60,048 bases of DNA from CALAEC01 sp050692915 (GTDB lineage: Bacteria; Actinomycetota; UBA4738; CALAEC01): the NCBI GenBank assembly GCA_050692915.1, contig JBOGVU010000010.1, forward strand, positions 1 through 60,048, given 5' to 3'. Both the position numbers and the translations under genes were made by a program. Positions 15,362 to 25,575 of the stretch are shown in pieces. The stretch's first letter is position 1. Each line of letters starts with the position of its first letter. Under the pieces are notes generated by a model. That model made no database searches. It saw only the letters and a program-made list of their open reading frames with translations, and had not been told where the DNA came from.

Positions 15362-17908
15362 CTACTCGTAGGCGATGGCCTCGAGGACGTTGAGCCGGGC
15401 GGCGCGGCGGGCGGGCCAGATCGCCGCGACCACGCCGGCGAGGCCGGCGACCACCAGGTAGAGCACGATGGAGCCGATCGGCACCCGCAGCCGGTCGATA
15501 CCCAGGGACGCCAGCGCGCCCTGCATGGCCCAGCCGAACAGCACCCCGATGGCCGCGCCGAGGACCCCGCCGAGGACAGCGATGATCACCGCCTCGGACC
15601 GGATCATCCGCCGCACCTGACCCCGGCTCATGCCCACGGCGCGGAGCAGCCCCAGCTCCCGGACGCGCTCGTAGATCGACAGCCCCAGCGTGTTCACGAT
15701 GCCGAACAGGGCGATCACGATGGCCAGCAGGAGAAGGACCTGCACCATGGCCAGGAGCTGATCGATCAGGTCCGCCTGCTGCTCCTTGAACCCGGCTTGG
15801 TCCTGGACCTGGACGTTCGGGAACGACTCCGTGGCGCCATCGAGCACTCGGCGTCCCTCCTCCGGCGAGACCCCCTCGGCCAGCTTGACCAGGACGTAGG
15901 TGTCCAGTCGCTGGGAGAAGTTTTCCTCGAACGTGTCGAATGACATCGCGTAGTTCCCCAGGATCTGCGGGTCCTCGTACAGGCCGCCCACCGTGAGCTC
16001 CTTCGTCCCGGTCCGGGCGAACCGGAGCTCGATCCGATCGCCGAGCGACCACTCGTGCGACTCGGCCACGTCGTCGAGGACGATCATGGTGTCGGGGTCC
16101 GCCAGCGATCCGAGCGAGCCCGCGACGAACGCGGTGTTCGTCACCTGCCCGAACGTGGCCGGGTCGACCGCGGTGACGAAGTCGGTCCCGCCCTCGACGC
16201 GGATCGAGCCGAGCCGGGTGGGCGAGACCACGGCGATCTCGGGCCTGCCCTCCAGGTCCTCGGCCACCTGTGGGCTCAGCGGGGCGAAGCCGCCGCTGGT
16301 GAGGATGAAGTCCGACCGGATCGCCTCGTCGAGGGCGGCCTCGGACGAGGCCTTCAGCGAGTCGGCGAACACCGCCACGAAGGTCACCAGGCCGAGGCCG
16401 ATCATCAGCGCGGCGGCCGTCGACGCGGTCCGACGCGGGTTGCGCATGGCGTTCTCCCGGCCCAGACGTCCGGCGAACCCTGCGGCTCGGAGGGGCAGCC
16501 CGAGGATCCCTGCGATCGGCCGGGCCACTAGGGGGGATAGGATGGCCACGCCCACGAAGGTCAGCGCGGCCCCCAGCCCCACGATCAGGGCGGCGTCGGA
16601 CGGCCCGCCGAACAGCCCGTACAGCAGGGCCGCCACCCCGACCACCGTGACCACGCCGCCCACGATGACCCGGCGGCGCAGCGAAGCGGTGGGCCCGAGC
16701 TGGCCCTCCCGGAGCGCCTCGATCGGCGACACGCGGGACGCCCGTCTGGCCGGGGCCACGCCGGCGACCACGGTGACCACCGTCCCGATGATCACCCCCA
16801 CGATCAGGGTGCGCGGCAGGATCACCGCCGGCGTGTCGGGAAGGCCGCCCCCGAACGCATCGAGCAGCGCGCGGAGGCCGAAGGACAGCACGATGCCCAG
16901 CCCGATCCCGGCCATCGACGCGATCAGCCCGATGACCACGGCCTCCGTGAGGACCGAGGTCTGCACCTGGCGCCGGCTGGCCCCAAGCGCCCGCAGCAGC
17001 CCCAGCTCGCGGATCCGCTGCGTGACGATGATGTTGAACGTGTTGAAGATGATGAAGGCGCCGACGAAGAGCGAGACGCCGGCGAAGACCAGGAGCCCGG
17101 TGCGGAAGAAGCCGAGGCCCTCCTCGATCTCGTCGGCGGTCTCGGCGGCGACTGCCGTGCCCAGGACGGCCTCGTAGCCGCGAGGCAGTACCTCTTGGAC
17201 CCGGGCCCGGAGCGCCACCGCGGCGACGTCCTCCTCGCCGGCCACGGTGATGGCGTCGAACTCCCCCACCCGGTCGAAGGCCTCCTGGGCCGTGGCGACG
17301 TCGAAGACGGTCAAGGTGCCGCCCCCGAACCCGTCGAGGTCGCCGATCCCCACCGTCCCCGAGATCGTGAACGCCTGGGTCGGCCCGACCAGGATGACCT
17401 CGATGCGCTGGCCGATCCGGAGGTCGAACCGCTCGGCCGTGTCCGCGTCCACGGCGACCTCGCCGGGGCCGGGCGGGTTGCCGGTCCGAACCTCGAGCCC
17501 GCCGGACGCCGGGTTCCACGACACGCCGATCGTGGGCGCCCCGATCGTCTCGATGGGGTCGCCGGTGCCGGGATCGATGAGCTGCGCGTACCCGGTAACC
17601 TCGCCGGCCGCGGTGTCCACGCCGTCGACGGCAGCAACCTGCTCGAGCAGGTCCTCGGGGACCGGCGGCTGCTCCTCGAACGCCCCGCTCCCCGGGTCGG
17701 CGAACCCCGGGTCGAACGCGGACGACCCGCGCACCACCACGTCGGTCCCCTCGGTCGTCGTGGCGAAGGCCTGGTCGAACGCCCGGCTCAGCGTGTCGGT
17801 CAGCACAAGCGTCCCCACCACGAAGCCCACCCCGAGGACGATGGCCAGGGCCGTGAGGACCAGGCGGAGCTTGCGAGCCAGGAGGCTCTTCAGGGTCGCC
17901 CGCCACAC
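15362..17908 (-). CDS. ABC transporter permease with two FtsX domains (MacB/LolC type)
   Basis: The protein has 848 residues. The N-terminus MWRATLKSLLARKLRLVLTA is a classic FtsX-family start, with a first TM at about 15-40 and a large extracytoplasmic MacB-like core at about 45-250. A first FtsX module (about 265-410, including NIIVTQRIRELGLLRALGAS) is followed by a second core and a second FtsX module (about 720-848, including YERVRELGLLRAVGMSRGQV). Such proteins move lipids, lipoproteins or peptides by mechanotransmission. GTG 17908 is 4 bp after the ATPase stop, so the two form one transcription and translation unit. Confidence 0.9.
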   Translation of the reverse strand: MWRATLKSLLARKLRLVLTALAIVLGVGFVVGTLVLTDTLSRAFDQAFATTTEGTDVVVRGSSAFDPGFADPGSGAFEEQPPVPEDLLEQVAAVDGVDTAAGEVTGYAQLIDPGTGDPIETIGAPTIGVSWNPASGGLEVRTGNPPGPGEVAVDADTAERFDLRIGQRIEVILVGPTQAFTISGTVGIGDLDGFGGGTLTVFDVATAQEAFDRVGEFDAITVAGEEDVAAVALRARVQEVLPRGYEAVLGTAVAAETADEIEEGLGFFRTGLLVFAGVSLFVGAFIIFNTFNIIVTQRIRELGLLRALGASRRQVQTSVLTEAVVIGLIASMAGIGLGIVLSFGLRALLDAFGGGLPDTPAVILPRTLIVGVIIGTVVTVVAGVAPARRASRVSPIEALREGQLGPTASLRRRVIVGGVVTVVGVAALLYGLFGGPSDAALIVGLGAALTFVGVAILSPLVARPIAGILGLPLRAAGFAGRLGRENAMRNPRRTASTAAALMIGLGLVTFVAVFADSLKASSEAALDEAIRSDFILTSGGFAPLSPQVAEDLEGRPEIAVVSPTRLGSIRVEGGTDFVTAVDPATFGQVTNTAFVAGSLGSLADPDTMIVLDDVAESHEWSLGDRIELRFARTGTKELTVGGLYEDPQILGNYAMSFDTFEENFSQRLDTYVLVKLAEGVSPEEGRRVLDGATESFPNVQVQDQAGFKEQQADLIDQLLAMVQVLLLLAIVIALFGIVNTLGLSIYERVRELGLLRAVGMSRGQVRRMIRSEAVIIAVLGGVLGAAIGVLFGWAMQGALASLGIDRLRVPIGSIVLYLVVAGLAGVVAAIWPARRAARLNVLEAIAYE

Positions 17909-17912
17909 GGCC

Positions 17913-18668
17913 CTACACCTCGAGGAGCTTCAGGCGATCGAGGATCCCCTCGGCGGTGGGGTCCCGCATCTCGTCGACGACGAGCCCGTCGCCGAGGAAC
18001 ACGACCCGGTCGGCGCGACTGGCGGCCGTGGCGTCGTGGGTCACCATCACGATGGTCTGCCCGTGGTCGTCCACGGCTGAGCGGAGGAACTCGAGGAGCT
18101 CCGCGCTGGACCGGGAGTCGAGGTTGCCGGTCGGCTCGTCGGCGAACACGATGGTCGGCCGGCTGACCAGGGCCCGGGCGCCGGCGACGCGCTGCTGCTG
18201 GCCGCCCGAGAGCTCGCTGGGCCGGTGCGTGAGGCGGTCGCGGAGGCCGACCGTGTCGACCACGGTGTCGAACCAGCCCCGGTCGACGTCCCGACCGGCG
18301 ATGTCGAGGGGAAGGGTGATGTTCTCGGCAGCCGTGAGCGTGGGGACCAGGTTGTAGGCCTGAAAGACGAAGCCGACCCGGTCCCGCCGCAGGAAGGTGA
18401 GCCGCTTGTCGTCGAGCGTGGTCAGGTCGACGTCGCCGATGAAGACAGTGCCCGAGGTCGGCCGGTCGAGGCCGGCCAGACAGTGCAGGAGGGTGGACTT
18501 TCCAGAGCCGGACGGGCCCATGATCGCTGTGAACCGGCCGGCCTCGAGGTCAAGCGTGATGCCCCGGAGGGCTTCCACGGCGGCAGGCCCCTCACCGAAG
18601 ACCTTCCGAAGCTCGATCGCCCTGGCCGCGGGGCGCTGGGTGGGTTCCTCCTGCGAGGCGATAGCCAT
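17913..18668 (-). CDS. ABC transporter ATP-binding protein (MacB/LolD type)
   Basis: The protein has 251 residues. ATG 18668 follows GGAGGAG, and the 34 codons that could precede it look non-coding. Walker A is GPSGSGKST, the Q-loop is FVFQAYNLVP, the signature is LSGGQQQRVAGARAL, Walker B is IVFADEPTGNLD, and the H-loop is VTHD. It energises the FtsX-type permease directly downstream. The 344 bp upstream to the helicase gene hold the divergent control region; a short codon-like stretch at 18709-18840 was not accepted as a gene. Confidence 0.92.
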   Translation of the reverse strand: MAIASQEEPTQRPAARAIELRKVFGEGPAAVEALRGITLDLEAGRFTAIMGPSGSGKSTLLHCLAGLDRPTSGTVFIGDVDLTTLDDKRLTFLRRDRVGFVFQAYNLVPTLTAAENITLPLDIAGRDVDRGWFDTVVDTVGLRDRLTHRPSELSGGQQQRVAGARALVSRPTIVFADEPTGNLDSRSSAELLEFLRSAVDDHGQTIVMVTHDATAASRADRVVFLGDGLVVDEMRDPTAEGILDRLKLLEV

Positions 18669-19012
18669 ATCTGGCTCCTCCTGGTGGCCGGGCAGGCCAA
18701 GCAGACTATCAGCCTGAGGTGAACGGGCCGGGACGAGCGTCGACGTTGTCCAGTCCACAGGGAGTCTCATCTTGGGTCAGGTGAACGGCGTACCTGGCGA
18801 TCGCACGCTCTAGGGCGCGGACCCATGGGTCGTCGGCAGCGATTCGACGGCGTCCTTGACCGCAGTCCCCTGTCACCCTCCTGAACCGCCGGCCTCCGAA
18901 ACGGCAGCTCGAATGCCTTGAGGCGCATGCGCGGCGGGACCGGCCGATGACACTCGGTGACTCCATTAGACTTCGGCGGAGAGTCTCGCAGGGAAATCCT
19001 TCAGGAGGGGCT

Positions 19013-21496
19013 GTGCCTATCGACTTCGGCAAGCTGACCACGAACAAGCAACTAAAGAGCCTGAAGTCTCCACGAGACATCTTCACCTCTCTTCCGTCCA
19101 AGGCTCCAGGCTTTGGCTATCTCCGGGATGTGCAAGGCCAAGTCTTGGATTCTTGGGAAGAACGCCGAGACGAACGTGACCTCGCCATAAAGATGAATAC
19201 AGGTGGCGGAAAGACGCTGGTTGGTCTTCTCATACTCCAGAGCTGCCTGAATGATGGCCTGGGTCCAGCCCTCTACGTTGCCCCGAGCACCTATCTGGCC
19301 CAGCAAGTAACTATGCAAGCCGACAGGCTCGGCATCCCGACCGTCGTCGATCCAGAGGCAGTCAGGTACCTCTCCGGTGAGTCAATTGGGGTAGTGAACA
19401 TTCACAAGCTCGTCAACGGGCGGTCGGTGTTTGGGGGTCCTCAGGGCAGGCCAATTCCGTTGCCCATCGGAAGCGTGGTCATTGATGATGTCCACGCGGC
19501 GATTGCGACAATCGAGGAACAAACCACCGTCGAGATGCCGTCTTCTCACCCGGTCTACTCGACACTTCTGGAGAGATTCTCCGAAGACCTTCGACGCCAA
19601 TCGGAGTCCACATTTCTCGACATTCAAGATGGCTTGCCCTCCGCAGTATTGAGGGTCCCATTCTGGGCCTGGGCTGACAGGTCCGCGGAGGTCACACGAA
19701 TCCTCCATGAGCATCGCGAGGACGATGAACTCACCTTCACCTGGCCCCTGTTGCTGATGTTCTGTCTGTCAGCCAAGCGGTCTTTACCGGCACAGCACTT
19801 GAGATAAGACCGCCCGTACCGCCAGTCAATAGAATCTCAAGCTTCGCTCAAGCGAAGCGACGTGTCTACCTTACGGCAACGCTTGCAGACGATAGTGCTC
19901 TAGTCACTCACTTCAATGCCAAGCCCGAAGCCGTCGAACGTCCTATCACTCCGGCCACGGCAGCCGACTTGGGAGATCGCAGTGATCCTTGCGCCCCAGG
20001 AGATCAATCCCCGTATCTCGGATGAAGAACTGAGGTCGGCGCTCCGAGACTATGCCAAACGAGTGAATGTTGTCGTTCTTGTTCCTTCCTTCCGGCGTGC
20101 AACCGAATGGGACGGCATTGCGGACCTAACGGCTGCTGCGGAGGACATCGGCGATGCTGTGGAACGACTCCGGCAAGGGCACGTCGGGCTCGTGGTTCTG
20201 GTCAACAAGTATGACGGGATCGACCTCCCCAATGACGCCTGTCGGATTCTTGTCGTAGATGGCTTGCCAGAAGCTTACGGGGGAATCGAGCGACGTGAGG
20301 CGGTTGCGCTCGGCGAGACAGAGGCCATGGTGGGCCGGCAACTTCAGCGAGTCGAGCAAGGAATGGGTCGCGGCGTGCGAAGTGCGGACGACTACTGCGT
20401 CGTGATCCTTCTCGGATCGCGTCTCTCACAACTAATCGCGCAACCTACAAACGCTCGAAAACTTGGACCAGCAACCAGGGCACAACTTCATCTCTCCCGT
20501 CAGCTGGCAGCCCAGCTCGAAGGGCAAGACATTTCGGAGCTTCTCGGGGTGATCGGACAGGCTCTCGATCGCGATCAGGCCTGGGTGGTGGCCAGCCGTG
20601 AAGCACTCGCAGGCTTGTCATACGAAGCAGCCGGAGTCACGCCTATGGCGAAGTCTTCCCGTCACGCATTCAACGCGGCATCTACAGGGCAGTATGCAAT
20701 CGCAACGAGGGAGATGAGCGAGGCGGTTAATGCCGCTCAGGAGGCGCGCTTGAAGGGTTGGCTCCAGGAGCAACTTGCTGTATACGAGCACCACGTCGAC
20801 CCGCCCAGAGCTCAGCAGGCCCTTGCCGGAGCCGTGCGCCACAATCCGCGAGTTACTCGACCGATTGAGGGAGTCACGTACCGCCGTCTGGCGGCCACTC
20901 AGGATCAGGCTCGGCTGGCGGCGAGCTACCTGGCCTCCAGGTACCCGGATCGCAACAGCCTCCTGGTAGGAACAAATGCAGTCATCGACGCTCTGGTTTT
21001 CCACCCGGATGAAACCGACGCGTTCGAGGATGCATTTGAAACCGCCGGGAGACTGATTGGATTTCCCACTCAACGCCCAGAAAGGGATACGGGGACGGGA
21101 CCTGACGTTCTCTGGGCGATCGGCGAGTCCCGCTACTTGGTTATTGAGTGCAAGAGTGGCTCAACAGCGAACAGAATCTGGCGCCGAGATGTCGCTCAAC
21201 TCGCGCATTCTATGAATTGGTTCCGTTCGAAGTACGACCGGCCCTCTTCTGCAACACCCCTACTCGTGCATCCGGTGGCACGACTTGAGTCAAATGCCGT
21301 CGCAGCTCCGGAAACAAGAGTCATGACAAAGAGCCATGTTCAGGCCTTCCGTGAAGCGCTTCGCGCGGTTGCGGTCGCCTTAGCAAATCAAGCTACGTGG
21401 GAGAACTCTGAGCATGTCGGGTCCCAACTGAGTCAACAAAGGCTCACGGGCCCCGACTTCCTCACCGCCTTCACAACGACCCCTCGGGCCATGTGA
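19013..21496 (+). pseudogene. SF2 DEAD/DEAH-like helicase with C-terminal PD-(D/E)XK nuclease, interrupted by two indels
   Basis: GTG 19013 follows AGGAGGGG. The corrected product is about 827 residues. Walker A is MNTGGGKT (61-68), motif II is DDVH (158-161), and a motif VI-like stretch (QRVEQGMGRGVRS) lies near residue 445-457. At the C-terminus PD (697-698) and ECK (712-714), followed by QLAHSMNWF, form a PD-(D/E)XK nuclease site. The frame is lost at about 19745-19755 (one C missing from a C run) and regained at about 19985. The 235 bp between continue the protein in another frame, reading AVFTGTALEIRPP and YLTATLADDSALV (motif III-like TAT). GC is about 53%, against about 70% for neighbours. 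It is convergent with a UvrD-like gene 10 bp away. It is probably a phage-defence or DNA-processing nuclease-helicase; the interruption may be an assembly artefact. Confidence 0.75.
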
Positions 21497-21506
21497 CCAC
21501 TGCCAG

Positions 21507-23239
21507 TTACCAGTAGTCCTTGTCGATTCTGACTCTCTCAACATGGTCGTCGATCCACCGTACGAATTGACTCGGGGCTCTTGCCATTCCCGACAGCCTC
21601 CCGCAGGAGAGAATCTCGCACGACGTCATCGTCCGAGTGAGCGCGACCAGGAAGGAACAGACCTCGTGATCAGTCGGTGCGTCGTTTCGGGCTGGGAGCT
21701 CAGGCTGGTTCACTCCAACTATGTAGACATATGGAGCTTGAAGTCCTTTAGAACCTGGGAAGGTAGTCACCATCACCCTTGGGGGGAGTGGCTCCTCCCT
21801 GTCCCCTCTTCTGCTTCCACAGTCAGATCCGCATCCTCCGCCCCTGTCCGTTCCTGCTCCACAGGCGAAAGGAACTGACTCGAGTCGATTCCCAATGCGG
21901 CTAGAGACTCAGCATCGTCCGTGGCCACTTCATTACCTCGCTTCAAGGACACGATGGTGGCCCGATTCAAAGAATGTTTCTCGATATACTCAGCAGGTAG
22001 CACATCGATCCACTCCCCACCCAGTCTCAGCGTCTTGTGGAGTATCGATTTCATGTCTCCGGGTGGATCGAGGTAGGTGACGATCCGCCATCCCAATCGG
22101 GAATCTGCGTAGGAGTCCAGCAGTCTATAGCCATCAAGTATTTGGACTTCTTCGGTGTCCCCCATCTTCAATTCCACCCGTCCCAGTTCTCTCTCAAGCC
22201 CCTCATGGACCTGCTCAGCTACATGAGGCGGGCCGATCACCAGGGCCGTCGGCTGGCGCGCCTCGTATGACTCAAGGATGTCCGCCTGCGGAATCTCCGC
22301 AATCCGACCCGTGATGTAGCGGGCCATATAGTTCGCTTGACGACTCTGTACCGTGCAGTACACGTGTCGAATCTTAGGAAACGCTTCACTCACCTTCCGC
22401 TTTGCTGGCAGGAAGCTTTCGAATCGCTTCTCAACGCGATCCTCAAGCAGCCCCAGGCTTAGTGCCTCGCCGAGAACGGCATTTGTCGCGTTCACAACCA
22501 CCTCAGGGCATCGAGAACAGAAGGGCAACTCAAACGAACGGAAATCTCCATTTCTTGCAACCTCACGGATGAACTCCGGCGAAGCCCCCCTTCTCCAATA
22601 GAGGGCTTGGTCGTCATCCCCAACAATCAAGACCGGACTCGACCGTGAGAGCAAATTGATCAGTTCCACTTCCATCCGACAGAAGTCTTGGTACTCATCT
22701 ACGATCAACTGATCTACCGCCGGAACCCTTGTTAAATCCTCACGATAGTGACGGAGTAACCGGTACACGGAGTCCGAGTATGTAACGGCGTCGTAGTAGT
22801 TGCCGCTGGCTAGCGCCTGAGCTACTTCGGGAGCGCGTTCGTTGAGCGTGTTGAAGGCGAGCGCAATCCCCTGTGGCGCGACGTCCACCCCCGATAGCCA
22901 GGCAAGATCCGATGAGACCAACTCAAAGAGCGGAGGATAGAACGTGAACCCGCGGCCTATTCCCGGAACGGAGTTAGCTCGTAGCTGAAGATAGGCGTAG
23001 CCGTGGAACGTGTAGACGTCGGCTAAGCCCTCCAAGTCTTCCCGCAGGTCTTCTACCAGGCGTCTAAGGAAACTCAGAACCAGAACCGGACCAGAACGTT
23101 CCTTTGAGACGCGCCTGAACGTCGTTGTCTTACCCGTTCCCGGTCCAGATACGATGACCTTCCTTTCTTCGTCCGACTCAACAATCGCTGCTGTGAACGC
23201 CTCTCGCTCACCGAATTGAGCTGCGTCCCTATCGACCAT
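21507..23239 (-). pseudogene. UvrD/Rep-like SF1 helicase with one frameshift
   Basis: ATG 23239 (MVDRDAAQFGERE) lies 5 bp after the HIT-protein stop; no strong Shine-Dalgarno is seen. SF1A motifs are Walker A GPGTGKTTTF (32-41), motif II VDEYQD (180-185) and motif III GDDDQALYWRRGA (about 206-218). Near 21793-21805 one G appears to be missing: the frame ends in RSHSPQG, while the adjacent frame continues EPLPPRVMVTTFPGSKGL, then EVCSFLVALTRT (motifs V and VI), to TAA at 21507. The corrected length is about 577 residues. No nuclease domain is seen. Low GC links it to the convergent SF2 helicase-nuclease. A defence partner role is inferred. Confidence 0.75.
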
Positions 23240-23243
23240 TGAG

Positions 23244-23729
23244 TCAGCGAAGATAGCGTCCCAGTCGGGCCGCAGTCTCCTCAAGGTAGTCGGGAAGAAC
23301 TTTGGTGTTGGCAACCATTGGCATGAAGTTGGTGTCGCCGTTCCAGCGGGGGACGATGTGCCAGTGGAGATGATCCGGGATTCCCGCACCGGCGACTGTC
23401 CCGAGGTTCATCCCGAGGTTGAACCCCTCGGGCTGCATCGCTTCCTTGAGCGCCTTCACGCACCGCTGCATCAGCCGCTGCATGTCCAGCGTCTCGTCGT
23501 CCTCGACCGCCTCGAGCTCACCGACGTGGCGGAACGGCGCCACCATGAGGTGACCGCTGTTGTACGGGTACCGGTTCAGCATGGCGAACGACTGCTGGCT
23601 CCTCGCCACGATCAGGGCCTTCTCGTCGTCCCCTTCCTTCGGCTTCTCGCAGAACAGGCACCCCTGATCCTCGCCCTCGCGGGCCTGGCCGATGTACTCC
23701 ATCCGCCACGGGGCCCACAGCCGCTCCAC
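23244..23729 (-). CDS. HIT-family nucleotide hydrolase/transferase-like protein
   Basis: The protein has 161 residues. GTG 23729 overlaps the thrS stop (TAGTG), so it is translationally coupled to thrS. The histidine triad HLHWHIVPRW lies near residue 115, and the N-terminal zinc knuckle CLFCEKP and LNRYPYNSGHLMVAPFRH match the actinobacterial HIT/Ap4A phosphorylase-like group usually found next to thrS. It acts on AMP-containing dinucleotides or adenylates. The UvrD-like helicase gene follows after only 4 bp, so the helicase may be read from this operon. Confidence 0.88.
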   Translation of the reverse strand: MERLWAPWRMEYIGQAREGEDQGCLFCEKPKEGDDEKALIVARSQQSFAMLNRYPYNSGHLMVAPFRHVGELEAVEDDETLDMQRLMQRCVKALKEAMQPEGFNLGMNLGTVAGAGIPDHLHWHIVPRWNGDTNFMPMVANTKVLPDYLEETAARLGRYLR

Positions 23730-25519
23730 TACAGGCCTCCGACGTCCCCGGTCTCCAGCGCTCGCTCCTTGTCCTCGACGATGGCGCGGGCCAGGAAGGC
23801 CTCGAGCGGGACGCCCCGGGCCTCGTTTCCCCCTCGGTCTCGGACGGCCACGGTGCTCCCCTGCTCCTCCTTGTCCCCCACCACGAGCGCGTAGGGCACC
23901 TTCTCCAGCTGGACCGCGCGCACCTTCTTCCCGAGGGTCTCGCGGCTGTCGTCGACCTCGACCCGCAGGTCCGCCTCGCGCAACCGGTCCGCCACCTTCT
24001 CCGCGTACCCGTCGTGCCGAGTGGCGATGGGGATCACCTTCACCTGCACCGGGGCCAGCCACATCGGGAACGCCCCGGCGTGGTGCTCGATCAGGATGGC
24101 GATGAACCGCTCCAGCGAGCCGAGGATGGCCCGGTGGATCATCACCGGCCGGTGGCGCTGGTTGTCCTCGCCCATGAACTCGAGCTCGAACCGCTCCGGT
24201 AGGGCGAAGTCGCACTGCACCGTGGTCAGCTGCCACGACCGGCCGATGGCGTCACGGAAGTGGAAGTCCACCTTCGGCCCGTAGAACGCGCCCTCCCCCT
24301 CGGCCACGTCGTAGGCCATCCCGCTCCTGTCGAGGGCGCCGCGGAGCGCCTCGGTGGCCCGGGCCCACATCGCCTCGTCGCCGATGGCCTCGCCGGGCTT
24401 CGTGGACAGCTCGATCCTCGGCTCCTCGAACCCGAACACCCGGAACACCTCGAGGGTCAGGTCGAACACGCCGAGGACCTCGTCGACCAGCTGGTCCGGG
24501 GTGCAGAAGATGTGGGCGTCGTCCATCGATAGCCCCCGGATCCGGAGGAGGCCGTGGAGGGTCCCGGCCTTCTCGTGCCGGTACACGGTGGCGAGCTCGG
24601 ACATCCGGAGCGGCAGGTCGCGGTACGACCTCGTCCTCGACCGGTAGATGAGGACGTGGAACGGGCAGTTCATCGGCTTCACGTAGTAGTCGCCGGCCTC
24701 GTCGTGCATCGGCGGGTACATGTTCCCGGCGTACTTCTCGAGGTGGCCGGAGGTCTCCCACAGCCCCGAGCGGGCCACGTGCGGCGTGGTCACCAGCTCG
24801 TAGCCCCGGGCCACGTGGATCTCCCGGACGAAGTCGCCGAGCTGGCGGACCAGCCGGCCGCCCTTCGGGTGCCACACGGCGAGGCCGGCCCCGAGCTCGT
24901 CGGGGAACGAGAACAGGTCGAGGGCCGGGCCGAGCTTGCGGTGGTCGCGCTTCTCCGCCTCCTCGCGTCGGTGGAGGTAGTCTGCCAGCTCCTCCTCGGT
25001 CGGCCAGGCGGTCCCGTAGATCCGCTGGAGCTGGGGGCGGTGCTCGTCGCCCCGCCAGTACGCCCCGGCCACCGAGAGCAGCTTGAACGCCCCCAGCTTC
25101 CCGGTGGACTCCACGTGGGGCCCCAGGCACAGGTCCTGCCACCCGTCGTTCCGGTAGATCGAGACGGTGTCGCCCGTGGCGCCCTCGGCCTCCTCGACCC
25201 CCTCGATGATCTCGAGCTTGTAGGGCTGGTCGGCGAACCGCTGGAGGGCCTCCTCCCGGGAGACCTCCTCGTGGTTGAACGGCTGTTCGGCCGCGACGAT
25301 CTCCCGCATCCGGGCCTCGATCCGGGGGAGGTCCTCGGGGGTGAGCTGCTCGGGCAGGTCGAAGTCGTAGTAGAAGCCGTCCTCGATGGGCGGCCCGATA
25401 GCGTACCTGGCCCCCGGCCACAGGTCGCACACCGCCTGGGCCATCACGTGCGAGGTGGAGTGCCGCAGGATCTCGAGCTCGTCGGGCTCCGCCATGCGGG
25501 CCATGGTAGCGCGGGGCAT
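23729..25519 (-). CDS. thrS: Threonyl-tRNA synthetase lacking the TGS domain
   Basis: The protein is up to 596 residues. It charges tRNA-Thr. It begins directly in the editing (N2) domain: RHSTSHVMAQAV, GPPIEDGFYYDF, GPHVESTGKL. The class II core has motif 2 (TVYRHEKAG), the zinc-ligand Cys in VKPMNCPFHVL and motif 3 near HRAILGSLERFI, then the anticodon-binding domain (VKVIPIATRHDGYAEKVADR, YALVVGDKEEQG). The N-terminal TGS domain of about 60 residues found in E. coli ThrS is absent, as in many shorter bacterial versions. Starts at 25519, 25504 or 25495 are possible; none has a good Shine-Dalgarno. Confidence 0.93.
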   Translation of the reverse strand: MPRATMARMAEPDELEILRHSTSHVMAQAVCDLWPGARYAIGPPIEDGFYYDFDLPEQLTPEDLPRIEARMREIVAAEQPFNHEEVSREEALQRFADQPYKLEIIEGVEEAEGATGDTVSIYRNDGWQDLCLGPHVESTGKLGAFKLLSVAGAYWRGDEHRPQLQRIYGTAWPTEEELADYLHRREEAEKRDHRKLGPALDLFSFPDELGAGLAVWHPKGGRLVRQLGDFVREIHVARGYELVTTPHVARSGLWETSGHLEKYAGNMYPPMHDEAGDYYVKPMNCPFHVLIYRSRTRSYRDLPLRMSELATVYRHEKAGTLHGLLRIRGLSMDDAHIFCTPDQLVDEVLGVFDLTLEVFRVFGFEEPRIELSTKPGEAIGDEAMWARATEALRGALDRSGMAYDVAEGEGAFYGPKVDFHFRDAIGRSWQLTTVQCDFALPERFELEFMGEDNQRHRPVMIHRAILGSLERFIAILIEHHAGAFPMWLAPVQVKVIPIATRHDGYAEKVADRLREADLRVEVDDSRETLGKKVRAVQLEKVPYALVVGDKEEQGSTVAVRDRGGNEARGVPLEAFLARAIVEDKERALETGDVGGL

Positions 25520-25575
25520 GGGCCGCCGGGACGGAAAGGCCGAAGGCCCCGGTCCCCCGAGGCCTCCGGCTCAAG

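Noticed and set aside
15000..17906. 968-codon frame overlapping the FtsX permease
   Set aside because: Arg/Gly/His-rich composition typical of an out-of-frame reading of a high-GC gene; the FtsX frame has clear family motifs.
18709..18840. Codon-like stretch AADDPWVRALERAIARYAVH on the minus strand
   Set aside because: No start, no Shine-Dalgarno and no recognised family; possibly a remnant but not supportable as a gene.
19750..19990. Programmed frameshifting in the SF2 helicase gene
   Set aside because: The site is a simple short C run without a slippery heptamer or a stimulatory structure that I can see, and the second shift is 235 bp away; error or decay is simpler.
18947..23239. Assigning the two-helicase island to Gabija
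   Set aside because: Gabija needs a GajA OLD-type ATPase-TOPRIM nuclease; the partner here is an SF2 helicase with PD-(D/E)XK, so the name does not fit.
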